DNA of 38,918 bases from positions 1 through 38,918 of the forward strand of contig JAILLF010000048.1 of the NCBI GenBank assembly GCA_024693365.1, read 5' to 3'. Shown piece after piece: positions 37,855 through 38,918 of the stretch. Made by a program: the position numbers and the translations under genes. The notes beneath the pieces were generated by a model. The model was given only the letters and a program-made list of their open reading frames with translations. It was not told the origin of the DNA and searched no databases. Positions within the stretch are counted from its first letter, which is position 1. Each line of letters begins with the position of its first letter. Source of the stretch: Acetatifactor sp. (lineage in GTDB: Bacteria; Bacillota; Clostridia; Lachnospirales; Lachnospiraceae).

Positions 37855-38334
37855 GTGGGGAAGAGTTTAGTTGCATATTTTAGTGCAAGCGGCGTGACTG
37901 AGAAGGTTGCGAAGAATTTGGCTCATGCGATTGGCGCGGATCTGTTTGAGATTAAGCCTGAGCAGATTTATACAAAGGCAGATCTTAATTGGATGGACAA
38001 GAAGAGCAGGAGCAGCGTGGAGATGAAAGACAGAAGCTCCCGTCCCGCGATTGCGTCGAAGGTTGAAGACATGGGACAGTATGGCGTTGTGTTCATTGGA
38101 TTTCCCGTATGGTGGTATCGTGAGCCTTCCATTATTGACACGTTCATGGAGGCATATGATTTTTCGGGCAAGAAGGTAATTCCCTTCTGCACGTCCGGAG
38201 GAAGCGGACTGGGCGATACGGCAAAGAACTTGCAAGAACTAGCTCCTGGGGCAAACGTCATTGACGGAAAGAGGTTTTCGCCTAGGGCATCGGAGAACGA
38301 ACTAAAGGACTGGGCCGATCAGGTTCTGGCATAA
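37855..38334 (+). CDS. Flavodoxin
   Basis: This 159-residue FMN protein begins KSLVAYFSASGVTEKVAKNL with the phosphate-binding loop SASGVT and contains YGVVFIGFPVWWYREPSIID, whose WWY stacks on the flavin ring. VIPFCTSGGSGLGDTAKNLQ follows. These match the Flavodoxin_4-type proteins of Firmicutes that carry electrons to reductases. Start chosen: GTG 37855, nine bases after GGAGG; the ATG at 37846 touches that site. It stands alone, with no redox partner gene adjacent and no clear promoter seen. Confidence 0.93.
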   Translation: MGKSLVAYFSASGVTEKVAKNLAHAIGADLFEIKPEQIYTKADLNWMDKKSRSSVEMKDRSSRPAIASKVEDMGQYGVVFIGFPVWWYREPSIIDTFMEAYDFSGKKVIPFCTSGGSGLGDTAKNLQELAPGANVIDGKRFSPRASENELKDWADQVLA

Positions 38335-38460
38335 TCTTACAAAAGCGTAAGCTAACCGTAAGCTTGTTCCATGGCAGGCCTGCATTTTGTTTGATATGAT
38401 GGGTACAACGAAGCAAGGGCAACGCCCCAAATCTAAACAAACGAAAGGCAGGTATTTCTT

Positions 38461-38661
38461 ATGAATAAGACGAGAGTATTTCTGTATGCACTGTTGGTAA
38501 TCGGACTGGTTTTTGAGGCTATCTCCATTGTACAAAGCTTTACAAAGAACATTCCAATGGATTGGGCTTCGGCAGGCACGTTCTTTGCAGTATTGACGGT
38601 GGCTTTGAGCAGCACTGAGAAGAAAGAAAAGAAGCAGGAGAATACGGCTGATACAAATTAA
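38461..38661 (+). CDS. Small two-helix membrane protein
   Basis: This 66-residue protein has TM helices around residues 6-25 and 36-50 and a charged tail (TEKKEKKQENTADTN). ATG 38461 has AAAGGCAGG nine bases upstream. I do not recognise the family. Both ends are predicted on the same side. A terminator follows 18 bases after the stop, so it is monocistronic or the last gene of a transcript. The 126-base gap before it holds AAGCGTAAGC/ACCGTAAGC repeats and a TATGAT box without a clear -35. Confidence 0.7.
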   Translation: MNKTRVFLYALLVIGLVFEAISIVQSFTKNIPMDWASAGTFFAVLTVALSSTEKKEKKQENTADTN

Positions 38662-38678
38662 TGAATGGTTCCATGATG

Positions 38679-38712
38679 AAATCAAGCTCACCTAGTGGGC
38701 TTGATTTTTGTT
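38679..38712 (+). terminator. Terminator after the small membrane protein gene
   Basis: AAATCAAGC (38679-38687) pairs with GCTTGATTT (38699-38707), followed by TTGTTTT. Confidence 0.85.
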
Positions 38713-38813
38713 TTAGGAGTAATTAGAATATTAAGCAGATGGCAGAATGAATGGGCAAAACGAAAGGCAGGAACCGATGGTACGTTAGGTTGTAGATATA
38801 GGGAGTAAATGAC

Positions 38814-38918
38814 ATGGCAGTTGAAGATGGACAGTGGATTATGCGGGGATTGGATTGGAATGATCCATATCGGATCCGGTCGTGGAAAGAGTTGGTGAAT
38901 TGGATCAATGAGGTGGGA
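38814..38918 (+). CDS. Start of a gene cut by the window's right edge
   Basis: 35 codons are visible from ATG 38814, with GGGAG twelve bases upstream: MAVEDGQWIMRGLDWNDPYR, IRSWKELVNWINEVG. The Trp-rich start with WKELVNWINEVG resembles the N-terminus of a group of uncharacterised Clostridial proteins, but too little is present to name a family. It was too short and incomplete for ORF calling. Confidence 0.6.
   Translation, partial: MAVEDGQWIMRGLDWNDPYRIRSWKELVNWINEVG

Overview
The window looks like the chromosome of a low-to-mid GC Firmicute of the Lachnospiraceae/Clostridia type. This is inferred from strong AGGAGG-type ribosome binding sites, frequent TTG/GTG starts, sigma-A promoters with 17-bp spacers, U-tailed terminators, and the gene families present (IorAB-PaaK, YhbD-bactofilin, EIIC_2-type permease, XRE regulators with helical C-terminal domains, many GNATs). 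No species can be named from the sequence alone. I see no insertion sequence, prophage, integrase or CRISPR array.

Layout. 1-770: the tail of a GNAT acetyltransferase and the wreck of another. 792-3547: four adjacent ORFs carrying five copies of one 'two-helix membrane hairpin plus beta domain' module, the first two ORFs apparently split by a one-base frameshift. 3550-9300: iorA-iorB (arylpyruvate:ferredoxin oxidoreductase), paaK-type aryl-CoA ligase and an ABC exporter. 9525-14197: an EIIC-like permease, an alpha/beta hydrolase behind a striking promoter region, and a MATE exporter. 14203-15435 (minus strand): a YhbD-like regulator and a bactofilin, with 13-bp dyads placed in and behind the promoter. 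15466-19982: a sulfur/thiol cluster with a promoter overlapping a dyad, a Cys-rich leader peptide, a terminator-like attenuator, a metN-metI deletion remnant, metQ, a GNAT, a truncated and a full-length glutathione-transferase-like gene, and cysK. 20099-29064: housekeeping and accessory genes (YcaQ-like, GNATs, two XRE regulators, a LiaF-like protein, HAD, Nudix, a lipoprotein, DUF89/ARMT1).

29067-35836 is a decay-prone accessory stretch: a frameshifted lipoprotein, a truncated GH88/105 hydrolase, a SMI1/KNR4 (SUKH) protein, two methyltransferases, a truncated flavin-oxidase-like gene, an MBL-fold remnant, three ORFans and a frameshifted small gene. In its middle (31400-31936) lies an exact 53-bp-period array of ten full units, each carrying the dyad CCCGTAG-N14-CTACGGG. 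The arms are 21 bp apart and the units 53 bp apart, close to two and five helical turns, and the arms vary less than the loops. At 35311-35520 a near-consensus promoter fires directly into a hairpin terminator (a possible ~58-nt RNA), followed by stacked inverted repeats built on GCGAAGC/GCGTAGC mini-hairpins. A Glu-anticodon tRNA-like sequence follows at 35918. The window ends with a YkuK-like RNase H-fold protein, a small HTH protein, a NERD-domain membrane protein, a flavodoxin, a small membrane protein and the start of one more gene.

Two window-wide patterns stand out. First, short tandem repeats (15-38 bp units), mostly purine-rich on the coding strand, sit on or just after stop codons at many gene ends. 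Second, ACGT is over-represented, mainly because Asn/Asp/Tyr/His codons end in C before a Val (GTN) codon. The best candidates for something undescribed are the 53-bp dyad array, the Cys-leader/attenuator in front of the damaged met transporter, the 35311-35520 RNA/hairpin element, and the five-module membrane family.
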